Below are positions 1 to 8,467 of a stretch of 52,592 nucleotides of DNA, piece after piece. Source of the DNA: Acetatifactor sp. (GTDB lineage: Bacteria > Bacillota > Clostridia > Lachnospirales > Lachnospiraceae); contig JAEDDX010000011.1 of NCBI GenBank assembly GCA_016293615.1, positions 1 to 52,592 of the forward strand. The letters run 5' to 3'. The stretch's first letter is position 1; the number at the start of each line of letters is the position of its first letter. The notes beneath the pieces are model-generated. The model had not been told where the DNA came from. It did no database searches and was given only the letters and a program-made list of their open reading frames with translations. The translations under genes and the position numbers were made by a program.

Positions 1-414
1 CTAGTCCTTTTTATAATTCTTGCCGTGGTCGCCGTCCGGATTGGCGAATAAGGTCTTCAGTACCAGTCCGAGGCCGCCAAAGGTCATGACAAAAATAACG
101 ATGGTCGCAAACAGAGAGGTTGGCGACCAGGTCAGCCGCAGGTTCATCAGCACATTTGCCAGAATCAGCAAAAGGCTTAATCCGCAGCAAATCTTGGAAA
201 CAATATTGTATTTATAGAACAGGAAGATAATGCTCGCAATCAGCGGCACGAAAACCAGTCCGTCCATGCGTCTGCCGAAAATCGAGAACCGGAAGAGATG
301 CTCTGTGGTCACCTGTACATTCTGCATGAACAGATAACCGCCGACACAAAGCATGGCCAGTCCGATAAAGAATTCCAACACATCATTTCCACCCTTTTTC
401 TGATTGTCACTCAT
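1..414 (-). CDS. four-TM membrane protein, unknown function
   Basis: This 137-residue protein has four hydrophobic segments at about residues 12-31, 50-70, 72-92 and 98-120, with a short polar N-terminus and a Lys/Asp-rich tail after the last one. It should therefore be an integral membrane protein with both ends on the same side. The ATG is preceded by AGGAGGG at good spacing, and the stop codon falls exactly at the window edge, so the gene is complete. I do not recognise a named family. The next gene upstream is the radical SAM protein on the same strand, 37 bp away, so the two may be co-transcribed. Confidence 0.8.
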   Translation of the reverse strand: MSDNQKKGGNDVLEFFIGLAMLCVGGYLFMQNVQVTTEHLFRFSIFGRRMDGLVFVPLIASIIFLFYKYNIVSKICCGLSLLLILANVLMNLRLTWSPTSLFATIVIFVMTFGGLGLVLKTLFANPDGDHGKNYKKD

Positions 415-451
415 TTGTAAACCCTCCTAACATTTGCACGATTTATTCCTA

Positions 452-1324
452 TTACATCAAATCAAATAAACTCTGCTGTACACACTGCTCCGGCAGTTCC
501 TGCATATACGCAAAACAGGCGTCCGGCGTATCCAGGATTCCATGCGCCCTGCAGGTCTCATGAAAAATAGCGTTCAATTGTCTTTCATTCGGCACCGGCA
601 ATTCATAGGCGTTCCCATAAGTATGAATATACTTTTGTTTCAATCCCGGGAAATGCCTGTCCAGAGCCGCGTAATAATACTCCCTATCGCCTTCCCTGAG
701 CGTCAGTCCCATGCCGAAAGCAATGATTCCCTTCACATCTGCCTTGATGCAGTCGTCCAGAATCCCGCGGATATTTTCTTCGGTATCATTGATAAACGGT
801 AAGATCGGCGACATCCAGACGACCGTCGGAATGCCTGCTTCCTTGCACTTCATCAACACCTCGACACGCTCGCTCGTCACTTCCACATTCGGCTCCACGA
901 TTCTGCACAGGTCATCCTCGTAGGTGGTCAGGGTCATCTGCACCACACACTTTGCCTTCCGGTTGATGGACTTCAGCAGATCCAGGTCGCGCAGAATCCG
1001 TGTGGATTTCGTCTGAATGGCAAGACCGAATTCGTACCGGTCAATGATTTCCAGACACTTGCGGGTGATCATCAACTTCTCTTCATAGTGGTTGTACGGG
1101 TCCGACATCGCGCCGGTTCCGATCATACAGCGCTTTTTTTTCGAGCGAAGCGCTTTTTCCAACAGTGCCGGCGCGTTCTGCTTTACCTCAACATCCTCAA
1201 AAGCATGCTTCATCTGATAACAGGTGCTGCGGCTGTCACAATAGATGCACCCATGCGTACAGCCCCGATACGTATTCATACCGTTTATGGCCGATAGAAT
1301 TCCCTTCGCTTCCACAAAATGCAT
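452..1324 (-). CDS. SplB-like radical SAM protein
   Basis: A 290-residue radical SAM protein of the SPL/Rv2578c-like group (COG1533). The [4Fe-4S]-binding motif C-x3-C-x2-C is near the N-terminus (Cys22, Cys26, Cys29 in GCTHGCIYCDSR), which is the arrangement of this group. The region around residues 70-75 reads GTGAMSDPYN, matching the conserved SAM-binding stretch of the family. The true spore photoproduct lyases are longer and carry a catalytic Cys near residue 140, so the substrate here is unknown. It is likely a cytoplasmic, oxygen-sensitive enzyme. The start is supported by GGAG eight bases upstream of the ATG. Confidence 0.88.
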   Translation of the reverse strand: MHFVEAKGILSAINGMNTYRGCTHGCIYCDSRSTCYQMKHAFEDVEVKQNAPALLEKALRSKKKRCMIGTGAMSDPYNHYEEKLMITRKCLEIIDRYEFGLAIQTKSTRILRDLDLLKSINRKAKCVVQMTLTTYEDDLCRIVEPNVEVTSERVEVLMKCKEAGIPTVVWMSPILPFINDTEENIRGILDDCIKADVKGIIAFGMGLTLREGDREYYYAALDRHFPGLKQKYIHTYGNAYELPVPNERQLNAIFHETCRAHGILDTPDACFAYMQELPEQCVQQSLFDLM

Positions 1325-1404
1325 GGTCTCGTCTCCATCATCTTATCTTCTTTGGCACTATACGGGCGCGGGATCTGCTTTGCCGCTGCCGTCCCCACAG
1401 ACCA

Positions 1405-1995
1405 TTATGCATTGACAAAGCTGCCGCAGAACGGGCACTTGTTAGAATATCCCGCAGTCGCCTGGAAAGAGGAGCCGCAGTTGGGGCATTGTGCCGCAGT
1501 TATCTTGATCTTCGCGCGGTCGACCGGCTTATCATCCATCAGCTCTGCCTCTCCGGGAAGCACTTCGTCGCGCACGGAATTTTTGTCAAAGCTGTACTTT
1601 CCCTCGTACTCATAGATATCCATCGTCATACCGATCGGATACTCGCCGGATCCCTTCGCAAACTCGGTGGGTATCACGGCTTCCTTCTCGATCCCGTCCC
1701 TGTCAAAGTAGTGCACCTTGACATTGACCGTGAATTCTCCGTTCACCATATAGGATGTATTGGGCACATAGCTGTAGATTTTTGCCGCGTACTTTGTCCC
1801 CAGGGTAACGATGCGCTTCTTCCTCTGAATACTGAGACCCGCTCCGGTCACGAACGCAATTCCGATCATCACGAAAAGCAGGGGAATCAACGCCATAGCG
1901 CCGAACTGTCCGGCTGATACAAACACGATGGTCACCACCATACCCATGATTGTAAAAAAAGCCCCCATGATAAACAACATCAGATAAATACTCAT
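1405..1995 (-). CDS. membrane protein with C-terminal zinc ribbon
   Basis: A 196-residue protein with two N-terminal membrane helices (about residues 5-27 and 30-52), a soluble beta-rich middle and a C-terminal zinc-ribbon-like end. The last has two C-x2-C pairs (CPNCGSS and CPFCGSF), so one bound Zn is likely. The middle part resembles the DUF3592-type soluble domain found in other small membrane proteins, but this is a weak impression. The SD is GGGAGGG before the ATG. It is separated from the radical SAM gene by about 80 bp on the same strand. Function unknown. Confidence 0.8.
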   Translation of the reverse strand: MSIYLMLFIMGAFFTIMGMVVTIVFVSAGQFGAMALIPLLFVMIGIAFVTGAGLSIQRKKRIVTLGTKYAAKIYSYVPNTSYMVNGEFTVNVKVHYFDRDGIEKEAVIPTEFAKGSGEYPIGMTMDIYEYEGKYSFDKNSVRDEVLPGEAELMDDKPVDRAKIKITAAQCPNCGSSFQATAGYSNKCPFCGSFVNA

Positions 1996-2040
1996 TTCTT
2001 ATCCCTCCCATTTTGAAATTCTTCTCTCAGCATAACACCT

Positions 2041-3504
2041 TTATATATTCCATGCAACCCGAAGGCGGCGGATTCCTTCCGCAATCTGTTCCCCGGAAAG
2101 CGCGCCGAACCCCAGAAGCACGGTTTTGCTGACATCTGACTGATCCGACCGGTACTGAGACAGTCCGTACACCTTCACGCCGCAGTCAGAAGCCGCCCCC
2201 ACCAGCCAATCCTCGGTCGCAGAATCTGCAGTCAGAAGCAGGTGCAGTCCTGCGTTTTCCCCGGTGATGGCAAACCGCCCCCGAAACGGTTCCAGACAGG
2301 CAAGCAGCTGCGCATGCTTTGCCCGGTAAATCTTCCTCATCTTGTTGAGGTGTCTCTCAAAATACCCATCCCGGATAAATTCGTTTAAAATACTCTGATC
2401 GATTCGCGATACGGTGCAGGAATAGAAGAAGCAGTCCCTTTGATACCGCTCAAGCAGCACATCCGGCAGTACCATGAAGCTGACGCGGATGGCGGGTGCT
2501 ATCGCCTTCGAAAAGCTTCCCAGATAGATCACCCTGCCGCTCTCGTCCGAGGACTGCAGCGCCGGAATCGGCCTTCCGTGATACCGGAACTCACTGTCAT
2601 AGTCGTCCTCGATGATGTATCGTCCGGCTGCTTTGCCCGCCCATTTGAGCAGTTCGTTTCGTCTGCCGATCGGCATAATGGTCCCGGAGGGAAACTGATG
2701 CGACGGCATCACATACACGACATCCGCCCCGTCTTCTTCCAGGGAATCGACCTTCATACCGCCTTCGTCCATATCGACAGACTTGATCTGATAGGCAAAG
2801 GAGCGGAATATCTTCTGGGAGCGCAGATAGGTCGGATTCTCCATGGCCACGATCTTGTGCCGCCCCAGAATCTTTTCCAGAAGCATCAGCAGGTAATCGT
2901 TGCCCGCGCCGACGATGATCTGTTCCGGTCGGCATTTCACTCCCCTGGAGGAATGCAGATATCGGCAAAGCGTCTGGCGCAGCTCATAGTCGCCCTGCGG
3001 CTCACCGCGCGCGAACAGGTCGCTGTTTGCCTCGCTCAGAATTTTCTTCGTGATTCGTTTCCAGGTATCAAACGGAAAGCCCTGCATCTCGATATCATAC
3101 GGGGAAAAATCAACATCGAACTTCTTTCGCTTAGCGCCCTCCCGGTTCCCGGGCAGCATCGAGATGCCCTCCTCCGCTTCGGTTCTGCTGATGCTGGAGA
3201 GCGGTTCCCGTTGCAAAGTCTGGCTTTCCTCCTCGTCGGACACCTCCATCATGTCCTCGATGGAGCACACAAAATACCCCCTGCAGGGTCTTGCCTCGAT
3301 GTAGCCCTCGTCTAAGAGCTGACCGTATGCGGTATCCACGGTACTGCGCGCAATCTGCAGAAATTCCGCCAGAGAACGCGTGGAGGGAAGCCTCTCGCCT
3401 GCGAGAAGCTTCCCTTCTTTGATTTCTCTCTTAATATGCAGATATATCTGCTCATACAGGCAAACATCGCTGTCTGCCTGTAAACGGATCGTCATATTGT
3501 ACAT
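2041..3504 (-). CDS. MocR/PdxR-type transcription regulator (GntR-aminotransferase fusion)
   Basis: A 487-residue MocR-subfamily regulator. Residues about 10-80 form a GntR winged helix-turn-helix (LAEFLQIARSTVDTAYGQL is the recognition region). After a linker, residues about 130-487 form a fold-type I aminotransferase domain. The PLP-binding lysine is K333 in GSFSKAIAPAIR, and IIEDDYDSEFRY is the conserved aspartate block. Such proteins usually bind PLP or an aldimine and control vitamin B6, GABA or related genes. None of those targets is adjacent here, so the regulon is unknown. It lies just downstream of glnS on the same strand (32 bp gap). Confidence 0.9.
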   Translation of the reverse strand: MYNMTIRLQADSDVCLYEQIYLHIKREIKEGKLLAGERLPSTRSLAEFLQIARSTVDTAYGQLLDEGYIEARPCRGYFVCSIEDMMEVSDEEESQTLQREPLSSISRTEAEEGISMLPGNREGAKRKKFDVDFSPYDIEMQGFPFDTWKRITKKILSEANSDLFARGEPQGDYELRQTLCRYLHSSRGVKCRPEQIIVGAGNDYLLMLLEKILGRHKIVAMENPTYLRSQKIFRSFAYQIKSVDMDEGGMKVDSLEEDGADVVYVMPSHQFPSGTIMPIGRRNELLKWAGKAAGRYIIEDDYDSEFRYHGRPIPALQSSDESGRVIYLGSFSKAIAPAIRVSFMVLPDVLLERYQRDCFFYSCTVSRIDQSILNEFIRDGYFERHLNKMRKIYRAKHAQLLACLEPFRGRFAITGENAGLHLLLTADSATEDWLVGAASDCGVKVYGLSQYRSDQSDVSKTVLLGFGALSGEQIAEGIRRLRVAWNI

Positions 3505-3536
3505 AAATCGTATGCCTTTCGCCCGACCGGTGCGCG

Positions 3537-5216
3537 TCAGTCCTTCTTGGGAAGCACAAAAGAACTCTTCAGAGATACGATGCGGTTAAACACCGGATGC
3601 TCGGGAGTGGAATCCTTCGCGTCTACGCAGAAAAAGCCCTGTCTTACGAACTGGAATCGGTCGTAGGCCTTAGCCTCTGCAAAAGCAGGCTCTAAGTAAC
3701 AGTCTTTCACCACAAGCGAATTCGGATTCAGGAAAAGTTCACCGTCCTCCCCATAGATAGAGCCCTTTTCGTCAGCAACCGCCTCATCGATCAGGTTCTC
3801 ATACAGTCTGGCTTCCGCACGGATGGCCGTCTGTGCTGCAACCCAGTGAATGGTGCCCTTTACCTTTCTTCCGTCGGGGCTGTTGCCGCCCTTGGAAGCG
3901 GGATCATAGGTGCAGTGCACCTCCGTGATATTGCCCTGATCATCCTTTACGCAGCCGGTACAGGTCACGAAGTACGCATTCATGAGACGCACCTCGTTGC
4001 CGGGGAACATACGGAAGTATTTCTTGGGAGGCTCCTCCATAAAATCTTCTCTCTCGATATATAGCTCCTTACCGAAAGGAATCTCTCTGGTGCCGAGCGC
4101 CTCGTTCTCGGGATTGTTGACTGCAGGCAGCAGCTCCGTCTGTCCTTCCGGATAATTGTCGATGACAAGCTTCACGGGATCAACGATTGCCATATAGCGG
4201 GGTGCCTTGGCTTTCAGATCCTCTCTGATACAGTATTCAAGCGCAGCATAGTCGGCAATGGAGTTTGCCTTGGAGACACCGCACATCTCAACGAACATCT
4301 TGATGGACTCCGGCGTGAAGCCGCGTCGTCTCAGCGCCGCGATGGACACCAGTCTGGGGTCATCCCAGCCATCCACGATGCCGGTCTGCACAAGCTTTTT
4401 GATATATCTCTTACCGGTTACGATATTCTTCAGGTACAGCTTCGCAAACTCGATCTGCTTGGGCGGATGAGGATATTCCAGTTCACGCACGACCCAGTCA
4501 TACAGAGGTCTGTGGTCCTCGAACTCCAGAGTACAGATCGAGTGGGTGATGCCTTCGATTGCATCTTCAATGGGGTGCGCAAAATCGTACATGGGATAAA
4601 TGCACCACTGATCACCGGTGTTGTGGTGAGTCATATGCGCCACACGGTAGATGACGGGGTCTCTCATATTGATGTTGGGAGATGCCATGTCGATTCTCGC
4701 ACGAAGAACCAGCTCACCGTCAGCATACTTTCCTGCCTTCATCTCCTCAAAGAGACGCAGATTCTCCTCTATGGGGCGGGTCGCGTTGGGGTCTTCCTTA
4801 CCGGGCTCGGTGAGGCTTCCGCGGTACTCTCTGATCTGCTCCGCAGTCAGGTTGGAGACATAAGCCTTGCCCTTCCGAATCAGCTTCACAGCTGCCTCGT
4901 ACATCTGTCCGAAGTAGTTGGAGGCAAAAAACAGTCTGTCCTCCCAGTCTGCTCCCAGCCAGCGGATGTCTGCCTGAATGGACTCGACAAACTCAATGTC
5001 CTCCTTGGTAGGATTGGTATCGTCAAAACGCATGTTGAACTGTCCGCCGTACTTCTTCGCAAGACCATAGTTCAAAAGAATACTCTTCGCATGTCCGATG
5101 TGAAGGTATCCATTGGGTTCCGGCGGAAAACGGGTATGCACGGTCTCGTAAACACCCTCCGCAAGATCCTTATCAATAATTGCTTCTATAAAGTTTCTGG
5201 ATTCTGTTTCACTCAT
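3537..5216 (-). CDS. glnS: glutaminyl-tRNA synthetase
   Basis: A 559-residue class I aminoacyl-tRNA synthetase that charges tRNA-Gln directly. The HIGH motif is intact at residues 39-42 in PPEPNGYLHIGHAK, followed by the GlnRS-type FDDTNP block (about 65-70). The KMSKS-like loop reads TGKRYIKK (about 267-274) instead of the usual MSKRK, which should still place a lysine over the ATP phosphates. The C-terminal half matches the two anticodon-binding beta-barrels of GlnRS. GatCAB is also encoded in this window, so the genome carries both routes associated with Gln-tRNA or Asn-tRNA formation. The SD AAAGG lies 10 bases before the ATG. Confidence 0.96.
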   Translation of the reverse strand: MSETESRNFIEAIIDKDLAEGVYETVHTRFPPEPNGYLHIGHAKSILLNYGLAKKYGGQFNMRFDDTNPTKEDIEFVESIQADIRWLGADWEDRLFFASNYFGQMYEAAVKLIRKGKAYVSNLTAEQIREYRGSLTEPGKEDPNATRPIEENLRLFEEMKAGKYADGELVLRARIDMASPNINMRDPVIYRVAHMTHHNTGDQWCIYPMYDFAHPIEDAIEGITHSICTLEFEDHRPLYDWVVRELEYPHPPKQIEFAKLYLKNIVTGKRYIKKLVQTGIVDGWDDPRLVSIAALRRRGFTPESIKMFVEMCGVSKANSIADYAALEYCIREDLKAKAPRYMAIVDPVKLVIDNYPEGQTELLPAVNNPENEALGTREIPFGKELYIEREDFMEEPPKKYFRMFPGNEVRLMNAYFVTCTGCVKDDQGNITEVHCTYDPASKGGNSPDGRKVKGTIHWVAAQTAIRAEARLYENLIDEAVADEKGSIYGEDGELFLNPNSLVVKDCYLEPAFAEAKAYDRFQFVRQGFFCVDAKDSTPEHPVFNRIVSLKSSFVLPKKD

Positions 5217-5250
5217 ATCAATCAGACCTTTCCATCATTCGTTAACGCTT

Positions 5251-5280
5251 ATCTTAGCACAAAACCGTACATCTAAGCAA
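5251..5280 (-). promoter_or_regulatory. probable glnS promoter
   Basis: On the minus strand TTGCTT (-35, 5275-5280) is followed after 18 bp by TAAGAT (-10, 5251-5256). The start point would fall about 30 bp before the glnS ATG. This leaves no room for a T-box leader. It lies just after the terminator of the purine operon, so glnS is probably transcribed independently. Confidence 0.5.
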
Positions 5281-5309
5281 GCAAATCTTCTGTCCGCGGC
5301 ACAGATTAC

Positions 5310-5344
5310 GCAAAAACCCTCCTCACCGCGAGGGCGAAGAGGGT
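5310..5344 (-). terminator. intrinsic terminator of the purO operon
   Basis: Read on the minus strand, ACCCTC-TTCGCC pairs with GGTGAG-GAGGGT around a CTCGC loop (stem of about 12 bp with two G-T pairs), followed directly by TTTTTG. It sits 19 bp after the AICAR transformylase stop and separates the purine operon from glnS. Confidence 0.8.
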
Positions 5345-5362
5345 CAAAACCGAACGCAAAGA

Positions 5363-6541
5363 TTAGTGATGGAACAATCTGATGCCGGTGAAAGCCATGA
5401 CCATGTTGTACTTGTCGGCACACTCGATGACAAGGTCGTCACGAACAGAGCCGCCGGGCTGTGCAATGTACTGCACGCCGCTCTTCTTTGCTCTCTCGAC
5501 ATTGTCGGAGAAGGGGAAGAAAGCGTCGCTTCCGCAGGTCACTCCGGTGAGCTGATCCAGCCATGCTCTCTTTTCCTCAGCAGTGAACACAGCGGGCTTT
5601 TCCTTGAAAATGTGCTCCCAGGCGCCGTCAGCCAGCACATCCATATACTCGTCTCCGATGTAGAGATCAATTGCATTGTCGCGGTCTGCGCGGCCGATCT
5701 TGTCCAGGAACTGAAGGCCCATTACCTGAGGCGCCTGACGAAGGAACCAGTTGTCAGCCTTCTGACCTGCCAGTCTGGTACAGTGGATACGGGACTGCTG
5801 TCCGGCACCGATACCGATTGCCTGTCCGTCCTTGACATAGCATACGGAGTTGGACTGTGTATACTTTAAGGTGATCAGGGAGATCTTCATATCGATCAGA
5901 GCCTTCTCGGGAATCTCTTTGTTTACGGTCACGATATTGGACAGCAGATCGCCGTTGATATCCAGCTCGTTTCTGCCCTGTTCGAAGGTGATTCCGAATA
6001 CCTGCTTTCTCTCGATGGGAGCGGGAACATAGGAGGGATCGATCTGAATGACATTGTAGTTGCCCTTCTTCTTCGCCTTGAGCATCTCAAGTGCTTCCTC
6101 CGTGTAACCGGGAGCAATCACGCCGTCGGAAACCTCTCTCTTGATCAGTCTCGCGGTATCAGCGTCACATACATCGCTCAGAGCGATGAAATCGCCAAAG
6201 GAGGACATTCTGTCCGCGCCGCGTGCTCTGGCATAGGCACAGGCCAGGGGAGAAAGCTCACCGAGGTCGTCCACCCAGTAGATTTTGGCGAGGGTATCAT
6301 CCAGAGGAAGACCTACCGCTGCGCCTGCAGGGGATACATGCTTGAAGGAGGTCGCTGCGGGAAGACCGGTCGCCTCCTTCAGCTCCTTGACAAGCTGCCA
6401 GCCGTTAAAAGCATCCAAAAAGTTAATATAACCGGGCTTGCCGTTGAGCACGGTCACAGGCAGTTCGCTTCCGTCCTCCATAAAGATTCTGGAAGGCTTC
6501 TGGTTCGGGTTACATCCGTATTTCAGCTGAATTTCGTTCAT
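5363..6541 (-). CDS. stand-alone AICAR transformylase
   Basis: A 392-residue phosphoribosylaminoimidazolecarboxamide formyltransferase. It transfers a formyl group from 10-formyl-THF to AICAR (ZMP), giving FAICAR, the penultimate step of IMP synthesis. It matches the PurH AICARFT domain (for example KYGCNPNQKPSRI at the N-terminus and FPFSDNVERAKKSGV near the C-terminus) but lacks the N-terminal cyclohydrolase domain of normal PurH, which is about 520 residues long. The missing activity is supplied by the gene just upstream. I chose the ATG at 6541 because AAAGGA lies 8 bases before it; an in-frame GTG six codons earlier overlaps that SD. The operon is under the ZTP riboswitch, so its own substrate controls it. 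Confidence 0.94.
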   Translation of the reverse strand: MNEIQLKYGCNPNQKPSRIFMEDGSELPVTVLNGKPGYINFLDAFNGWQLVKELKEATGLPAATSFKHVSPAGAAVGLPLDDTLAKIYWVDDLGELSPLACAYARARGADRMSSFGDFIALSDVCDADTARLIKREVSDGVIAPGYTEEALEMLKAKKKGNYNVIQIDPSYVPAPIERKQVFGITFEQGRNELDINGDLLSNIVTVNKEIPEKALIDMKISLITLKYTQSNSVCYVKDGQAIGIGAGQQSRIHCTRLAGQKADNWFLRQAPQVMGLQFLDKIGRADRDNAIDLYIGDEYMDVLADGAWEHIFKEKPAVFTAEEKRAWLDQLTGVTCGSDAFFPFSDNVERAKKSGVQYIAQPGGSVRDDLVIECADKYNMVMAFTGIRLFHH

Positions 6542-6568
6542 ATTTAGGTTCCTTTCCACTCTGTATTA

Positions 6569-7276
6569 TTAAAGATTCTTGTTGATGATTCTGGTCTCGT
6601 ATTCACCTGTCTCGATGTCGATATAACGAACGAACAGGGAAACCTTGTTGTCGGGATTCAGGCTGGTCCATATCATCTCTGTGAAGCTGTCGATATCGCC
6701 CGCGATCACTACTTCCTTGGGCTCGCCTCTGAAGCTGGGAAGGGGATTGCCGTCATGCATGTAAGTATGAATGAACCGGCCCTCTCCTGCCTTCGGGTTG
6801 TCATAGGTATAGGTGTATCTGTTACAGCAGGAAGGGTCTCCGTTGTTGCTCTTTAAGATAGACATGGCAAAGTCATACTTACCGTCTTCGATGTGCATGA
6901 TACCGGAGATTCTGGGGGTATAGTTCGGACCGTCCGGCTCAAACTCTCTGCCTCTCAGGGACTGCTCAAAAGTAAGGCCCTCAGCCATCTTGTCGTAGAT
7001 GGTATCGGTCTGGTCGCCGTTTGTCACAATGGTATTCCTGCCAAGCACTCTGACGGGAGCGTAGATGATCAGGCTGGGATCTTCCAGCTTGGACGGGTCA
7101 AACGCCTGCGTGCGGATCCCCTCTCCCTCGGTGACAAAGACACGGTTGCGGCTGTTGGAGCTTCTTCCCATGATGAAGTAAGCCGTAACTGCTTTTTTGC
7201 CGTCTGCCGAACGACCGATCACAATGCCGCGTCCGGGATACTCATTGCTCTTAAGTTCTTCACTCAACTGTAACAT
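6569..7276 (-). CDS. purO: IMP cyclohydrolase, PurO type
   Basis: A 235-residue IMP cyclohydrolase of the PurO family, first known from methanogenic archaea and unrelated to the PurH cyclohydrolase domain. It closes FAICAR to IMP. The N-terminus (YPGRGIVIGRSADGK) and the TAYFIMGRSSNSRNRVF block are typical of this family, which uses an NTN-hydrolase-like fold. It is the first gene of a two-gene operon with AICAR transformylase (27 bp gap), so the pair replaces bifunctional PurH. The ATG at 7276 has GGAGG seven to eight bases upstream. A ZTP riboswitch and terminator occupy the leader. Confidence 0.93.
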   Translation of the reverse strand: MLQLSEELKSNEYPGRGIVIGRSADGKKAVTAYFIMGRSSNSRNRVFVTEGEGIRTQAFDPSKLEDPSLIIYAPVRVLGRNTIVTNGDQTDTIYDKMAEGLTFEQSLRGREFEPDGPNYTPRISGIMHIEDGKYDFAMSILKSNNGDPSCCNRYTYTYDNPKAGEGRFIHTYMHDGNPLPSFRGEPKEVVIAGDIDSFTEMIWTSLNPDNKVSLFVRYIDIETGEYETRIINKNL

Positions 7277-7290
7277 ATCTCTTTCCTCCG

Positions 7291-7338
7291 TAAAAAAATA
7301 ACCACCTGAGCATCACAAAAAAGGTGGTGCCCAGGCGG
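7291..7338 (-). terminator. riboswitch expression-platform terminator
   Basis: On the minus strand the stem CCGCCTGGGCACCAC (7324-7338) pairs with GTGATGCTCAGGTGG (7302-7316) around a CTTTTTT loop, followed by TTATTTTTTTA (about 7291-7301). The 5' arm contains the conserved CCGCCTGGGC of the ZTP aptamer. Ligand binding and terminator formation are therefore mutually exclusive, an ON switch when ZTP or ZMP is high. Confidence 0.9.
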
Positions 7339-7402
7339 TCGGCTTCTTAACAATACTGCACTCCCTGTGAGTCATTCTCACTTCCGCCAGTCATGCAGCT
7401 CC
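7328..7402 (-). ncRNA. ZTP/ZMP riboswitch (pfl motif)
   Basis: The leader of purO carries all hallmarks of the pfl RNA. These are the conserved TGACTGGCGGAA (5' half), a helix GTGAG/CTCAC, AGGGAGTGCAG pairing back to CTGCA, a variable linker, and the 3' block GCCGACCGCCTGGGC. The order and sequence match published ZTP riboswitches that sense ZMP/ZTP (phosphorylated AICAR), a signal of low 10-formyl-THF. The downstream operon makes the enzyme that consumes ZMP. The transcript would begin near 7403, directly before the aptamer. Confidence 0.95.
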
Positions 7403-7409
7403 TGCCACT

Positions 7410-7439
7410 ATAATACCTTGCCTGAAAAGGAAAAGTCAA
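7410..7439 (-). promoter_or_regulatory. promoter of the purO operon
   Basis: TTGACT (7434-7439) and TATTAT (7410-7415) are spaced by 18 bp on the minus strand. Transcription would start a few bases before the riboswitch aptamer. The promoter lies between the end of coaX and the riboswitch. Confidence 0.8.
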
Positions 7440-7492
7440 GTACTTTATCCGTTGTTTTCTCCCGGGACCCGCAAAACCGCGGAAGATGGCAG

Positions 7493-8257
7493 CTATCTGT
7501 TTTTGTCATAAATGATTTTCAGTCCCTTGAGCAAAAGAGAATCGTCAATGATGATCTTATGCTTACAAAGAGGAATCACAACATGGGACATGCCGCCGGT
7601 CGCAACCACCCTGACGCAATACCCAAGTTCCGCCTCCATACGGTCGATCATGCCGTCAATGCAGACTGCATTTCCCAGCACGATACCGCTCTTTAGGCAA
7701 TCCGTGGTATTTTTCCCTATCGCACACTTCGGAGCATCCAGGCTGACATTGAACAGCTGTGAGGTTCCGCTGGATAAGGCGTCCATGGAAAGCCGAAGTC
7801 CCGACAGAATGGCACCGCCCACATAGCTCTTGTTCTTATCAATCACCGACATCGTCGTCGCCGTACCCATGTCGACAATAATCAGAGGGGCGCCATACTC
7901 GGCGATGCCCGCCACCGCGTCCACAATCAGGTCACTGCCCACAGATTTGGGATTGTCCATGTGAAGATTCAGACCTGTCTTGATTCCCGGACCGACTACC
8001 ATAGGTGCTTTCCCGATGATCTTCTGTACGGCCGACTTCACCACATTGGTCAACGGCGGCACCACGGAAGAAATGATGGCACCTTCGATCTCGGAGACAT
8101 TGATATGATACAGCTCCAGAACCGACTTAAAGCCAATGGCATACTCCAGAGCAGTCTTGGAAGTATCCGTGGAAAGACGCTCCTCGAAATACCTCTTTTG
8201 GTCGTCAATACAGCCGATGACGATATTACTGTTCCCCATATCAATCGCAAGTATCAT
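7493..8257 (-). CDS. coaX: type III pantothenate kinase
   Basis: A 254-residue CoaX-type kinase that phosphorylates pantothenate, the first step of coenzyme A synthesis. The acidic P-loop DMGNSNIVIG is at residues 6-15, the second phosphate motif DMGTATTMSV is near residue 130, and VGGAILSGL follows. The length is normal for the family. Type III enzymes have poor ATP affinity, need a monovalent cation and are not feedback-inhibited by CoA. GGGAGG lies five bases before the ATG. It follows guaB but a strong terminator separates the two. Confidence 0.95.
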   Translation of the reverse strand: MILAIDMGNSNIVIGCIDDQKRYFEERLSTDTSKTALEYAIGFKSVLELYHINVSEIEGAIISSVVPPLTNVVKSAVQKIIGKAPMVVGPGIKTGLNLHMDNPKSVGSDLIVDAVAGIAEYGAPLIIVDMGTATTMSVIDKNKSYVGGAILSGLRLSMDALSSGTSQLFNVSLDAPKCAIGKNTTDCLKSGIVLGNAVCIDGMIDRMEAELGYCVRVVATGGMSHVVIPLCKHKIIIDDSLLLKGLKIIYDKNR

Positions 8258-8369
8258 AAAGTCCTCCCGCGCCCCTGCAAAAGGGCAGCCTAAAATCTAC
8301 TCTTCATGTTATCAGAGCAAAGAATCGTTGTCAACAAAACAGGTACGCACATACGCACAGGAGCAAAGG

Positions 8370-8405
8370 AAAAAAAGAGTCCAGGGACGACTCTTTCCCG
8401 GACTC
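8370..8405 (-). terminator. intrinsic terminator of guaB
   Basis: On the minus strand GAGTCCGGGA pairs with TCCCTGGACTC (one G-T pair) around a short loop. It is followed by a run of seven T (8370-8376). It lies about 60 bp after the guaB stop codon. Confidence 0.85.
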
Positions 8406-8467
8406 CTGTATTTTTCACTCAATTTCTGCGCAGACTGTTCTGCTTTTGCGTATTTCAGACCGAAACC

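Noticed and set aside
2440..3315. 291-codon plus-strand open frame inside the MocR gene
   Set aside because: Shadow frame; the minus strand has intact HTH and aminotransferase motifs.
5217..5362. T-box leader for glnS
   Set aside because: The promoter leaves only about 30 bp of leader and no T-box sequence is visible.
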